64,000 nt of DNA from SMWD01 sp964629475 (GTDB lineage: Bacteria > Pseudomonadota > Gammaproteobacteria > Steroidobacterales > GCA-2729495), in assembly GCA_964629475.1 (NCBI GenBank), contig CAZVQW010000004.1, positions 1-64,000 of the forward strand, in the 5' to 3' direction. The notes under the pieces are model-generated. The model saw only the letters and a list, made by a program, of their open reading frames with translations, searched no databases and was not told where the DNA came from. Below are positions 17,415 to 26,226 of this stretch, piece by piece. Within the stretch, counting starts at the first letter, position 1. Every line of letters starts with the position of its first letter. A program made the translations under genes and the position numbers.

Positions 17415-20400
17415 TGGCTGCATTCTTTATTCACCGGCCGATTGTCGCGATGGTCCTTGCGATCATTATCGTGATCGTCGGTGTGACGGCGATGCAGGCC
17501 TTGCCGATCGCGCAGTATCCGGAAATTACGCCACCGGAAGTGCAGGTGACCGCCACGTATACGGGCGCAAGTGCCGAGGTCGTCGAGCAGTCGGTCGCGA
17601 CGCCGCTCGAGCAGAAGGTCAACGGCGTGGAAAACATGCTGTATATGAAGTCCGTCAACGCCAACGATGGGTCGATGCGCCTGACGGTGTCTTTCGAGGT
17701 TGGCTCCGATCTCGACATGTCGAATGTGCTGACGCAGAACCGGGTCTCCGAAGCGCAGGCCAGTATCCCGGAGGAAGTCAAACGTCTCGGCATCACGGTA
17801 AAAAAGAAGCTGTCGTTTCCGTTGATGCTCGCGGCAGTGTACTCGCCCGACAACAGCTATGACGAGGAGTTTCTGAGTAATTACCTGACGATCAATGTCC
17901 TCGACGCCGTAGCCCGAATTCGCGGCGTCGGTCAGGCCGAGGTGCTGGGCGCTGCCGAATACGCCATGCGCGTCTGGATCAAGCCCGATCAACTCGCCAA
18001 GCTCGGCCTGACGGTGCCGGATATTACCAGCGCGATCCAGGAGCAGAATGTCATCGCGCCGGCGGGTCAGATCGGCGGGCCACCGGCCATGCCGGGCACC
18101 CAGTTCACCTATACCGTCCGCACCCAGGGTCGTTTGGCAACCGCAGAGGAATTCGAAAATGTAATCGTGCGCTCGAACCCGGATGGTTCGCAGGTGCGCA
18201 TCAAGGACGTTGCGCGCGTCGAACTGGGCACGCAGAACTACAATGTGACGGCGCGTCTGGATGGCGGGCCGACCGCCATTATTCAGGTCTACCAATTGCC
18301 GGGTGCGAATGGTCTGGAAGTCGCCGCTGCCGTCAAGGCGGTCATGGAGGAGGCGAAAAAAGATTTCCCGGAAGGCCTCGAGTACGTAGTCTCTCTGGAT
18401 ACGACACTGGCGATCGAGGAAGGTATTAACGAGATCATCACCACCCTGTACCAGGCTGTTGCGCTGGTGATCTTTGTTGTCTTTATTTTTCTGCAGAATG
18501 TTCGCGCCACGCTGATCCCAGCCCTGGCCGTGCCGGTATCCCTGATTGGCACGTTCATGGTATTCCCGCTACTCGGTTTCTCGATCAATACGCTGTCATT
18601 GCTCGGTCTCGTGCTGGCGATTGGTATCGTCGTCGATGATGCGATCGTCGTTGTCGAAGCCGTCACGGCAAAAATGGAACAGGGCATGCAGCCGAAGGAA
18701 GCGACACTTGCAGCCATGAAAGAGGTGTCCGGGCCGATTGTCGCAACGTCGCTGGCGCTGATTGCCGTATTCGTGCCGGTCGCCGCGATGGGCGGCATCA
18801 CCGGTCGGCTGTACCAGCAGTTCGCAATTACCATCGCGATCTCCGTGGCGATTTCATCGATCAACGCGTTGACGCTGAGCCCGGCGCTCAGTGCGATGTT
18901 GCTGAAACCACCATCGGAGCAAAAAAAGAGTTTTCTGCAGCCTTTCTACGATCGCTTCAATCATGTATTTGAGCGTGCCACCGGCGGCTACATGAAGATT
19001 GCGGGCCTCTTTACGCGTCGATTGGCGATCAGTCTCGGTTGCCTGGTCGCAATTGTCATTCTCATGAGCGGGCTGTTTGGTGCTGTGCCCGCCGGTTTCG
19101 TGCCGGAAGAAGATGAGGGGTATTTCCTGATCAATGTGCAATTGCCGGATGCCGCTTCGCTGGAACGCACGGATAACGTTGTCGCACAGATTGAGGAGAT
19201 TCTTGAGGAAACTGATGGTATTCAATTTGTCACCGCGGTAGCTGGCTACAGTCTGCTGACCGCTTCAATGGCCTCGAACACAGGGTTTTTCTTCGTCGCT
19301 CTCGAGCCCTGGGCCGATCGCGGCAGCGCGGACGAGCACGTCAAGGCGATCATCGAGACGTTGAATCGCCGCCTTGCGTTCGAGGTTCCGCAGGCCATTG
19401 CTTTTGCCTTCGGGCCGCCGGCGATTCCGGGCCTCGGTACCGGGTCGGGCTTCAGCCTGATGTTGCAGGATCGCGGTGGAAATTCGCCGGCGTATCTCGC
19501 CGAGCAAACTGGGAAGTTCATCGAGGCTGCGAAGCAGCGCCCGGAAATCGGCGGCATTATTACTACCTTCCGGGCCACGGCGCCGCAGATTTTTGCGGAC
19601 ATCGACAACGATCAGGTACTGAAACTCGGGGTTTCACCGGCAGACGTCAACACCACGCTCGGCTCATTTCTCGGTGGTGCATACGTCAATGACTTCAATC
19701 GCTTCGGTCGGCTGTACAAGGTTTACGTGCAGGCGGAACCCGAGTATCGGGTCAAGGCGACGGATGTCCGTTATTTCTATGTACGCGGCAAAGAAGGTCA
19801 GATGGTGCCGCTGAACTCGCTGGTGTCGGTATCGGCGACGGCCGGCCCCGACTATACCAATCGCTTTAACCTGTTCCGTTCGGCTGAGTTAACTGGTACA
19901 CCGGCGGAGGGTTACAGCTCCGACCAGACGCTCGACGCGCTGGAGGAGACCGTAAAACAGGTATTGCCGAGCGACATGGCGTACGCATGGAATGCAATGA
20001 GCTACCAGGAGCGTGCGGCGGCCGGTACCGGCGGCATCGTATTCGTCATGGCGCTGGTCTTCGTGTTCCTGATTTTGTCTGCGCAGTATGAAAGCTGGTC
20101 CCTGCCGTTTAGCGTGTTACTCGGCACGCCGATCGCGGTGTTCGGTGCAATGCTCGGCTTGTGGCTGTCCGGTCTGTTCCTGCCCGGCTATCAGAACAAT
20201 GTGTTCGCGCAGATCGGCCTGGTCATGCTGATCGGCATGTCGGCAAAGAATGCGATCCTGATCGTCGAATTCGCAAAGATGAAAACGGAAGAGGGTATGG
20301 CGCCGATCGAAGCGGCATTAGCTGCTGCACGTGATCGCTTTCGCCCGATCCTGATGACCGCATTTTCGTTCATCCTCGGTGTCATGCCGTTGCTCGTTGC

Positions 20401-20584
20401 CAGCGGCGCCGGCGCTGAAGCACGCAAGGTGATGGGTATGACGGTGTTTTCCGGCATGCTGGCGGCTACGGTCATCGGTGTTCTGATCGTGCCGGCGTTG
20501 TATGTCTTTATCGAAAAGCTGGCGAGCCGGGGCGCAGGCTCCGCCCCCAAGGTCGTTGCCGGTTCCGGCAACGATGCAACATGA
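17414..20584 (+). CDS. RND multidrug efflux permease (HAE1, AcrB-like)
   Basis: 1056 residues, full length. N-terminus AAFFIHRPIVAMVLAIIIV is the classic HAE1 start; twelve membrane helices with two large periplasmic loops. Proton-relay acidic residues are present in segment 4 (GIVVDDAIVVVE, the AcrB Asp407/408 site), and a Lys partner in segment 10 (GMSAKNAILIVEFAK). It should export drugs, dyes, detergents or bile-type compounds using the proton gradient as a trimer. Starts within the adaptor stop codon and is followed after 4 bases by the channel gene. Confidence 0.95.
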   Translation: MAAFFIHRPIVAMVLAIIIVIVGVTAMQALPIAQYPEITPPEVQVTATYTGASAEVVEQSVATPLEQKVNGVENMLYMKSVNANDGSMRLTVSFEVGSDLDMSNVLTQNRVSEAQASIPEEVKRLGITVKKKLSFPLMLAAVYSPDNSYDEEFLSNYLTINVLDAVARIRGVGQAEVLGAAEYAMRVWIKPDQLAKLGLTVPDITSAIQEQNVIAPAGQIGGPPAMPGTQFTYTVRTQGRLATAEEFENVIVRSNPDGSQVRIKDVARVELGTQNYNVTARLDGGPTAIIQVYQLPGANGLEVAAAVKAVMEEAKKDFPEGLEYVVSLDTTLAIEEGINEIITTLYQAVALVIFVVFIFLQNVRATLIPALAVPVSLIGTFMVFPLLGFSINTLSLLGLVLAIGIVVDDAIVVVEAVTAKMEQGMQPKEATLAAMKEVSGPIVATSLALIAVFVPVAAMGGITGRLYQQFAITIAISVAISSINALTLSPALSAMLLKPPSEQKKSFLQPFYDRFNHVFERATGGYMKIAGLFTRRLAISLGCLVAIVILMSGLFGAVPAGFVPEEDEGYFLINVQLPDAASLERTDNVVAQIEEILEETDGIQFVTAVAGYSLLTASMASNTGFFFVALEPWADRGSADEHVKAIIETLNRRLAFEVPQAIAFAFGPPAIPGLGTGSGFSLMLQDRGGNSPAYLAEQTGKFIEAAKQRPEIGGIITTFRATAPQIFADIDNDQVLKLGVSPADVNTTLGSFLGGAYVNDFNRFGRLYKVYVQAEPEYRVKATDVRYFYVRGKEGQMVPLNSLVSVSATAGPDYTNRFNLFRSAELTGTPAEGYSSDQTLDALEETVKQVLPSDMAYAWNAMSYQERAAAGTGGIVFVMALVFVFLILSAQYESWSLPFSVLLGTPIAVFGAMLGLWLSGLFLPGYQNNVFAQIGLVMLIGMSAKNAILIVEFAKMKTEEGMAPIEAALAAARDRFRPILMTAFSFILGVMPLLVASGAGAEARKVMGMTVFSGMLAATVIGVLIVPALYVFIEKLASRGAGSAPKVVAGSGNDAT

Positions 20585-20588
20585 GTTC

Positions 20589-22046
20589 ATGGTCGTGACG
20601 CGAAGATTAATTCGAATTGTCGCGCTGGTTGCAGTGCTGATTGCCACCGGCGGTTGTGCGCTGGGGCCCGATTACGAGCGACCGGAAATCGAAGGCCCGG
20701 AAGCTTTCCGGCAGCCGGTCCGCACCGGTGAGTCGATTGCCAACCTGGGCTGGTGGCAGCAATATCAGGATCCGCAATTACGCGCGCTGATCGAACTTGC
20801 GCTGACCGAAAACAACGATCTGGCCATCGCTGTATCTCGTATAGAAGAGGCGCGAGCAAGGTACGGCTTCGTGCGCGCCGATCAGTTTCCAAGAATAGAT
20901 GGCTCTGTAAGTGTCACCCGCGGGAATCAGGTCGGCGCATTTATTCCAGGCGTCGGCATACAGGAACAGTATGTTCTTGCCGGCGGTGTTTCATGGGAAG
21001 TCGATCTGTTCGGCAAGCTGCGGCGCTCGAGCGAAGCTGCACGGGCCGAACTGCTGGCCACCGAGGAGTCCCGCCGCGCCGTCATGATTGCGTTGATTGC
21101 CGATGTCGCATCGGCCTATCTGTTGCTGCGCGATCTGGATGCACGTTACGAGATATCGCAGCGGACCCTCGATACTCGCAAGGACTCGACCGCACTCGTT
21201 AGGGCGCGCTTTGACAAGGGTACCGTAGCGTTGATCGATGTAAACCAGGCGCAGATTGAGGAAGCCGATGCGGCGGTGCAAATGGTTTCGTTAGAACGTG
21301 CAGTGATCCAGACTGAGAACCTGATTAATGTACTGGTCGGCCGGAATCCGGGGCCGATATTACGTCAACGTAACGCCAAGCTCCGCCTGTCACCGCCGGA
21401 TGTACCCGCTGGCCTGCCATCCGAATTGCTCGAACGACGTCCCGACGTGCGCCAGGCTGAGCAGCAGCTGGCCGCGCAGACGGCGCGCATCGGTATTGCC
21501 GAGGCTATGCGCTGGCCGTCGTTGAACCTGACCGCATCGCTGGGCCTGGCGAGCAGTGACCTGTCGGACTTGCTGGACAGCGATGCAAAGATCTGGGACA
21601 TCAATGGCAACCTGTTCGCCCCCATTTTCAACAGTGGCCAGAACAAGCGTCGCGTCGAGGTTGAAAAGGCGCGTACTGAGCAATTGCTGAATGCATACGA
21701 GCAAACTGTGATACAGGCTTTCCGCGAAGTCGAGGATGCGCTGGCCGACATTCGCACGTTACATGCCGAGGCACGGGCGCGCGAAGGACAGGTTGAGGCC
21801 GCACGTAGCGCCGCAACACTGTCACGGGCGCGCTACGACGGTGGTGTCACGAGTTATCTCGAAGTGCTCGAGTCGGAGCGCTCGCTGTTTCGTGCCGAAC
21901 TGGCCGAGTCGTCAGTTCGCCGCGAGCAACTCGTCGGTGTCGTCTCGCTCTATAAAGCGCTCGGCGGCGGCTGGACTCAAGATACTGCTTCAGGCGGCAA
22001 TGCTTCTGCCAGCGGGGCTACCGCCGCCGGGTCAACCGGTCGCTAG
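20589..22046 (+). CDS. Outer-membrane efflux lipoprotein (NodT/OprM-type, TolC superfamily)
   Basis: 485 residues from ATG 20589, just after the pump stop; the signal peptide ends ATGGCALGPDY, with the lipobox Cys followed by the ALGPDYxRP start typical of NodT-family channels. Two repeated outer-membrane efflux domains follow (helical coils with short beta-strands, for example SYLEVLESERSLFRAELAES). It forms the trimeric exit duct for the pump encoded upstream. Its TAG stop shares the palindrome CTAG with the stop of the convergent SPOR-protein gene. The tail is low-complexity Gly/Ala/Ser. Confidence 0.93.
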   Translation: MVVTRRLIRIVALVAVLIATGGCALGPDYERPEIEGPEAFRQPVRTGESIANLGWWQQYQDPQLRALIELALTENNDLAIAVSRIEEARARYGFVRADQFPRIDGSVSVTRGNQVGAFIPGVGIQEQYVLAGGVSWEVDLFGKLRRSSEAARAELLATEESRRAVMIALIADVASAYLLLRDLDARYEISQRTLDTRKDSTALVRARFDKGTVALIDVNQAQIEEADAAVQMVSLERAVIQTENLINVLVGRNPGPILRQRNAKLRLSPPDVPAGLPSELLERRPDVRQAEQQLAAQTARIGIAEAMRWPSLNLTASLGLASSDLSDLLDSDAKIWDINGNLFAPIFNSGQNKRRVEVEKARTEQLLNAYEQTVIQAFREVEDALADIRTLHAEARAREGQVEAARSAATLSRARYDGGVTSYLEVLESERSLFRAELAESSVRREQLVGVVSLYKALGGGWTQDTASGGNASASGATAAGSTGR

Positions 22047-22747
22047 CGATTGATAATCAGGCAATCCTGACCTCGTTTCTTCAGCCCGGCACATGCATCA
22101 CGTGCTTCTTCACCGCTCATCGGTACGCTCTTGAGTAGAAACATATTGTTGCCACCATTCTGGCCCGGCACCTCGATGCGCACGGGGCCGATCAGAATTT
22201 CGGGCGCCAGCGCTACGATCCGCCGTACTTCCGTTTCAGCGGCGGCGGCGGTTTTGAAGGCGGCGAGTTGCAGTCGGAAGTTGCCCGGCCTTTCCTTCGG
22301 TTGTGCCGCTTCTTCAACCTCGATAATCGCCGCCAGCATCGACCGGGCCTCGGTTGCCTGAGGTGCATCCGGGTACTGCACAAGGAAAGCCTCGACCGCT
22401 GCTTTGTTGCCGTCAGTCTGGATCATCTCCCAGTACTCGTCGCGCTGAATTTCCTGAATACGCGCATGGGCAGTTGCGACATATTCGCTGTCGCCGTACT
22501 TGTCGATGAATGCCTGGTAGGCGGTGAGCGAGTCTTTGAACTCGGCCCGTTCCCACGCGTGAATGACTTTGAGTTCGTTGATTCGTCTGCGCGCGTCATC
22601 GACGAATTGACTGTCCGGATGCTTGGCGAGAAACTCGAGATAGGCATTCTGGCTGTCGTCCCGCTCGGCGAGCCGCCAGTCTTTTTCGGGGCTTGCACAC
22701 GATATCAGTACCAGGAAGGTAATAAAGACGACAAAATGGGGTTTCAT
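22043..22747 (-). CDS. SPOR-domain lipoprotein with TPR-like repeats
   Basis: 234 residues. The signal peptide ends FLVLISC (Cys about 17). Residues 25-130 hold three TPR-like units (AYLEFLAKHPDSQFVDDARRR; AYQAFIDKYGDSEYVATAHAR; AFLVQYPDAPQATEAR). The C-terminal 80 residues, from GNFRLQLAAFKTAAAAETEV, look like a SPOR domain, which binds glycan strands stripped of peptides, often at the division septum. Likely an outer-membrane-anchored envelope protein. Convergent with, and overlapping by 4 bases, the efflux channel gene. Confidence 0.75.
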   Translation of the reverse strand: MKPHFVVFITFLVLISCASPEKDWRLAERDDSQNAYLEFLAKHPDSQFVDDARRRINELKVIHAWERAEFKDSLTAYQAFIDKYGDSEYVATAHARIQEIQRDEYWEMIQTDGNKAAVEAFLVQYPDAPQATEARSMLAAIIEVEEAAQPKERPGNFRLQLAAFKTAAAAETEVRRIVALAPEILIGPVRIEVPGQNGGNNMFLLKSVPMSGEEARDACAGLKKRGQDCLIINR

Positions 22748-22862
22748 TCGCTCAGAACTGTTGTGCCGAAATCAATATTCGGACTGAAAAGCTTCATCAT
22801 GTAGTCTTATCGTAACCGTTTCAGCTGCACGTCGCATCTGATTCAGCATGCTGATCATCAGT

Positions 22863-24236
22863 TTAGCCGGCAGTCGGTGTGCCTGCCGGAAATATCAGCC
22901 TGACGATTAACCCTGTTGCATGGCCGTCGAGTTCAAGTCGTGCACCGTGACGTTGCGCGATGGCCTGTACCAGGCTGAGTCCGAGGCCTGCACCGGGTTC
23001 GGAGCGGCTTTCATCCAGACGAAAGAAGCGCTGTAGTACCTGTTCGCGCTTGTCTGCCGGAATACCCGGCCCTGAATCGGTCACCGACAGTACGACGTTG
23101 TCCGGTTCGTGGTGCAGGCTGATTGATACGGTGCCACCAGTCGGGGTGTATTTGATTGCGTTGTCGAGCAGGTTGGTGATGGCCTGAAACAGAAGGTTCC
23201 GGTCGCCGCGAACTTCAATCTTGCCGGGTGCGTCACAACTCAGACTGATTGATTTTTCGTCCGCCAATGCCTTGTACAGTTCATAAGCGTCGCGAACACA
23301 CTGAGCCAGACTGACAGAGTTTAATGCTGTCTCATAGGTTCCGGACTCGATGCGCGCGATACTGAGTAACGAGGCAAATGTTGCCAACAGCCCTTCCGCA
23401 TCTTCGATGCAAGCGTCGATTTCTTCGCTCTCGGTGCACTCAGAGTCAGGGCGCAGGTCCTCGAGTCGATTGCGCAGGCGTGTAAGCGGTGTACGCAAGT
23501 CATGAGCAATGTTGTCGGAAATATGCTGAATGTTGTTCATCAGCGATTCGATCTGGTCCATCATCGTATTCAGATTTTTTGCCAGTTCGTCGAATTCGTC
23601 TCCAGTGCCGGTCGTGACCATTCGCTGTGTGAGGTCGCCGTCCATGATGCGCCGGCTGGTCGAGTTAAACTGGGCAACGCGGCGCAATACGTTGTTACTC
23701 ATCATCAATCCGCCGATCAATGCCAGCGCCAGTGTGATAGTCAGTCCCCAAAACAGGGTGCGATCGAACAGGCGCGTCAGTTGTTCCAGCGCCCGTACTT
23801 TTCGGCCGACGATCAGGCGCAGATCTGGTTGCGGCACGAAGATCTGCGCCCGCACCGTAACGCTGCCGCCGTTCGTTTCAGTGTGCTCGAATGAAACCCA
23901 ACCGTCTGTATCTGCGATCAGTACGGGCCATTCGCTGATGTTGCCGAGCAGCGGTTTGAGGTCGGCATCGGCAATCAGGTAAACCGCGTCTCCGTCCGGA
24001 CTGGCGTTGATGCGTGTAGTAATGATGTTGGCCAATCCCTGCGGGCCACGCTGGATGAACTGTTCACTGAGTCCGGCAACTTCGGCCTCAATAGTGGCAT
24101 CGATTTCCTGTTCGAAATAGCCGGTTGCGGACCAGCTGATAAAGACGAACAGGATCGTCACAGACACAAAAAATAACACCATGTACCTGAGTGTCATCAG
24201 GAACGTAGTGGTGCGTAGTTGGTCAGCCAGTCGCAT
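22863..24236 (-). CDS. Sensor histidine kinase (EnvZ/QseC-type)
   Basis: 457 residues. Two membrane helices (about 18-38 and 165-185) bracket a periplasmic domain of about 125 residues, then a HAMP linker, HisKA domain with the phospho-acceptor in NIAHDLRTPLTRL, and a HATPase domain with N box (ITNLLDNAIKYT), G1 (DSGPGIP) and G2 (GAGLGLSLV). It should autophosphorylate and pass phosphate to the regulator encoded just upstream. ATG 24236 overlaps the regulator's end by 14 bases; a GTG at 24257 is also possible. The signal sensed is unknown. Confidence 0.93.
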   Translation of the reverse strand: MRLADQLRTTTFLMTLRYMVLFFVSVTILFVFISWSATGYFEQEIDATIEAEVAGLSEQFIQRGPQGLANIITTRINASPDGDAVYLIADADLKPLLGNISEWPVLIADTDGWVSFEHTETNGGSVTVRAQIFVPQPDLRLIVGRKVRALEQLTRLFDRTLFWGLTITLALALIGGLMMSNNVLRRVAQFNSTSRRIMDGDLTQRMVTTGTGDEFDELAKNLNTMMDQIESLMNNIQHISDNIAHDLRTPLTRLRNRLEDLRPDSECTESEEIDACIEDAEGLLATFASLLSIARIESGTYETALNSVSLAQCVRDAYELYKALADEKSISLSCDAPGKIEVRGDRNLLFQAITNLLDNAIKYTPTGGTVSISLHHEPDNVVLSVTDSGPGIPADKREQVLQRFFRLDESRSEPGAGLGLSLVQAIAQRHGARLELDGHATGLIVRLIFPAGTPTAG

Positions 24237-24903
24237 CGATCTTGTATCCTGCGCCACGCACTGTATGGATCAGTTGGGTATCGAATTCTTTGTCAATTTT
24301 TGCCCGCAGGCGGCTGATGTGCACATCGATGACATTGGTCTGCGGATCGAAATGATAATCCCAGACGTTTTCGAGCAACATCGTACGTGTGACAACCTGG
24401 CCCTTGTGCCGCAGCAGGTACTCGAGCAGCTGGAAGTCGCGTGGCTGTAATACAATCACCTGCTCGCCACGCCAAACTTCCCGGGACAATAAGTCCATAT
24501 GCAGGTCTGCAATGCTTAATGTCGTTTCAGTTTCCGTCTTGCCCTGCGACCGCCGCGACAGCGCCTCGATGCGAGCTTCCAGTTCGCTGAATGCAAATGG
24601 TTTGACGAGGTAATCGTCACCCCCGGCCTGCAGTCCCTTGACCCGGTCATCGACCTGACCGAGGGCGCTGAGAATCAGGACCGGTGTATTGTCATCCGAG
24701 GCACGCAGTGTGCGTGTGATCGACAGGCCGTCGACGCCGGGTAACATGCGGTCGATGATTAGTGCATCGTAGGATTCGGTCGTTGCCATAAACAGACCGT
24801 CTTTACCGTTGTCTGCATGGTCAATGGTATGACCGGCTTCCTTAAAACCCCGGACGATGAAGTCGGCGACGCTGTTGTCGTCTTCGATTAATAGTAGGCG
24901 CAT
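24223..24903 (-). CDS. OmpR-family response regulator
   Basis: 226 residues. Receiver domain with acidic pocket LIEDDNS, phospho-acceptor Asp in ALIIDRMLPG (about 51) and Lys in YLVKPFAF (about 101). C-terminal winged helix with VIDVHISRLRAKID, the recognition-helix signature of OmpR/PhoB regulators. Binds DNA as a dimer once phosphorylated. Forms an operon with the overlapping kinase gene. The targets are unknown; the RND operon lies 2.8 kb away on the opposite strand and is one candidate. Confidence 0.94.
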   Translation of the reverse strand: MRLLLIEDDNSVADFIVRGFKEAGHTIDHADNGKDGLFMATTESYDALIIDRMLPGVDGLSITRTLRASDDNTPVLILSALGQVDDRVKGLQAGGDDYLVKPFAFSELEARIEALSRRSQGKTETETTLSIADLHMDLLSREVWRGEQVIVLQPRDFQLLEYLLRHKGQVVTRTMLLENVWDYHFDPQTNVIDVHISRLRAKIDKEFDTQLIHTVRGAGYKIDATG

Positions 24904-25261
24904 GGTGTATGTGGTCAGTCAGTTAGGGGTGGGTAAGCTTGGCAGACCCGGCCCGGTTGAAGAATTATGTTAAATGCAAGCTTTTTAAGTTCATGTATTA
25001 AAAGGCATAAGTATCGGTCTGGCAACATTACAAAGAGTTAATGTTGCGGCAACGGGCTGGTTATGCGCATCTTTCTATACTTCTTCCCATCGATCGCAAT
25101 AGAGCTTATGCAGCCGAACCAACAAACCGACGTGGTTCCCCCCTTAGCCGCGTCGGCTGGTTCAGAAAAAAGGAAGTTTGTGTCGCGGTTTTTGAATATT
25201 AGCTAGCCTCCAGGCATAAAATGAAAGCCCGGTTTTAACCGGGCTTTTTTTTATTCTGTTT
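24904..25261. other. 358-base intergenic region with a hairpin and terminator
   Basis: No protein gene. It holds (a) the presumed promoter region of the response-regulator gene, (b) a 12-bp interrupted stem: GAACCA (25116-25121) and CCGACG (25127-25132) pair with CGTCGG (25151-25156) and TGGTTC (25158-25163), and (c) a strong rightward terminator at 25225-25252. A rightward short transcript from a TATACT box at 25076 to that terminator is possible, but the -35 match is poor. Confidence 0.5.
25225..25252. terminator. Rho-independent terminator, strongest rightward
   Basis: Stem AAGCCCGG / CCGGGCTT with loop ttttaa, followed by eight T on the plus strand. On the minus strand the hairpin is followed by CTTTCATTTTA, so it can also end the leftward gene that stops at 25262. 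Confidence 0.88.
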
Positions 25262-26206
25262 TCATCGATGTTGCTCGATTTGAGCATCCTGCCCGGGAGC
25301 CACCGTTGCCAGTTCGACGAGTCGCATCTTGGCGTTACCGGCGATCTTGACACGCCCTTCCAGTTGCAGCGGCGCACGTGTCGCCGGATCCAGATGTAAC
25401 ACGATGTCACCGCGCAGTCCCAGCAGCTCGAACTCGTCATCGCTGTCACCGTCCTCGACGCCTTCGCCGCGGATCAGCATCCGAATCGCCTGCTGTTTAC
25501 CCTCACGTATTTCCGTCGTATTTCCATCATTAAATCGGTATTTAAGCTTGATGGATTCGGTACCGACAACTTCGACACGGACGTGGTGCACGTGTTTGCG
25601 GACATAGGCCAGGATTTCAAACGTATCACCGGGTTCGTCCAGCGGTGCAGCGCCGACCAGGTACAAGAGGCTGGTCGGCTCGGCGATCAGCGCATCGACC
25701 ACAGATGACGGATACGGCCGCAGGTCCTCGCTTGTCTCAGACCATTGTAGCCACTGATCGGCCGGTAGTTTCTCTTCATCCTTGCCGACCGGCCAGCGGG
25801 TTTTCTGGTAGGCGCCCCGGTCTGTATAGCGATAGATACGATGCCGGTAGCGGCTGCCCGAATCGTGCGATGTTCTCTGTAGCGCGGCTCCATTCCCGGC
25901 GTTCAGGATCAGTTCGGTTTGCGACAATCGGCCGAAAGCCGCCATGCTGAGTGACAGGATTTTCTGCCGGCCTTGCGGTTGGACGGCCTCACCTTCACCC
26001 GGCACGATGAGTGACGCCCCTACGATGGCGGGGTCCGGTGTCTCGATACTGACGCCTGCATCGACCTTGAAGAAAAACTTTGTCGCCTGAAACTTCAGCG
26101 CCGACCAGCCGATCCTGTCAGGATCCAGTTCCATTGCATGACTCGCAGTCGCGAATGCCAGCATGGTGCCGGCAACGGTCAGGAATCGTATGATTGAATG
26201 GGTCAT
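25262..26206 (-). CDS. Secreted periplasmic protein, DUF3108-like, function unknown
   Basis: 314 residues. Sec signal peptide ending ATASHA (residue 24). The mature part is beta-strand rich, with motifs such as HRIYRYTDRGAYQKTRWPVGK and a C-terminal DIVLHLDPATRAPLQLEGRVKIAG, the style of DUF3108 or lipoprotein-localisation-like periplasmic barrels. I cannot name a function. Its ATG is only 20 bases from that of tamA on the opposite strand, so their promoters must overlap and a link with outer-membrane assembly is plausible. Ends at a bidirectional terminator. Confidence 0.6.
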   Translation of the reverse strand: MTHSIIRFLTVAGTMLAFATASHAMELDPDRIGWSALKFQATKFFFKVDAGVSIETPDPAIVGASLIVPGEGEAVQPQGRQKILSLSMAAFGRLSQTELILNAGNGAALQRTSHDSGSRYRHRIYRYTDRGAYQKTRWPVGKDEEKLPADQWLQWSETSEDLRPYPSSVVDALIAEPTSLLYLVGAAPLDEPGDTFEILAYVRKHVHHVRVEVVGTESIKLKYRFNDGNTTEIREGKQQAIRMLIRGEGVEDGDSDDEFELLGLRGDIVLHLDPATRAPLQLEGRVKIAGNAKMRLVELATVAPGQDAQIEQHR

Positions 26207-26226
26207 GACATCATGTCTTTCTGTTT

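Noticed and set aside
17210..18295. 361-codon open frame on the minus strand
   Set aside because: Lies antisense over the RND adaptor and pump genes, has no ribosome-binding site and a His/Arg-rich composition typical of a shadow frame.
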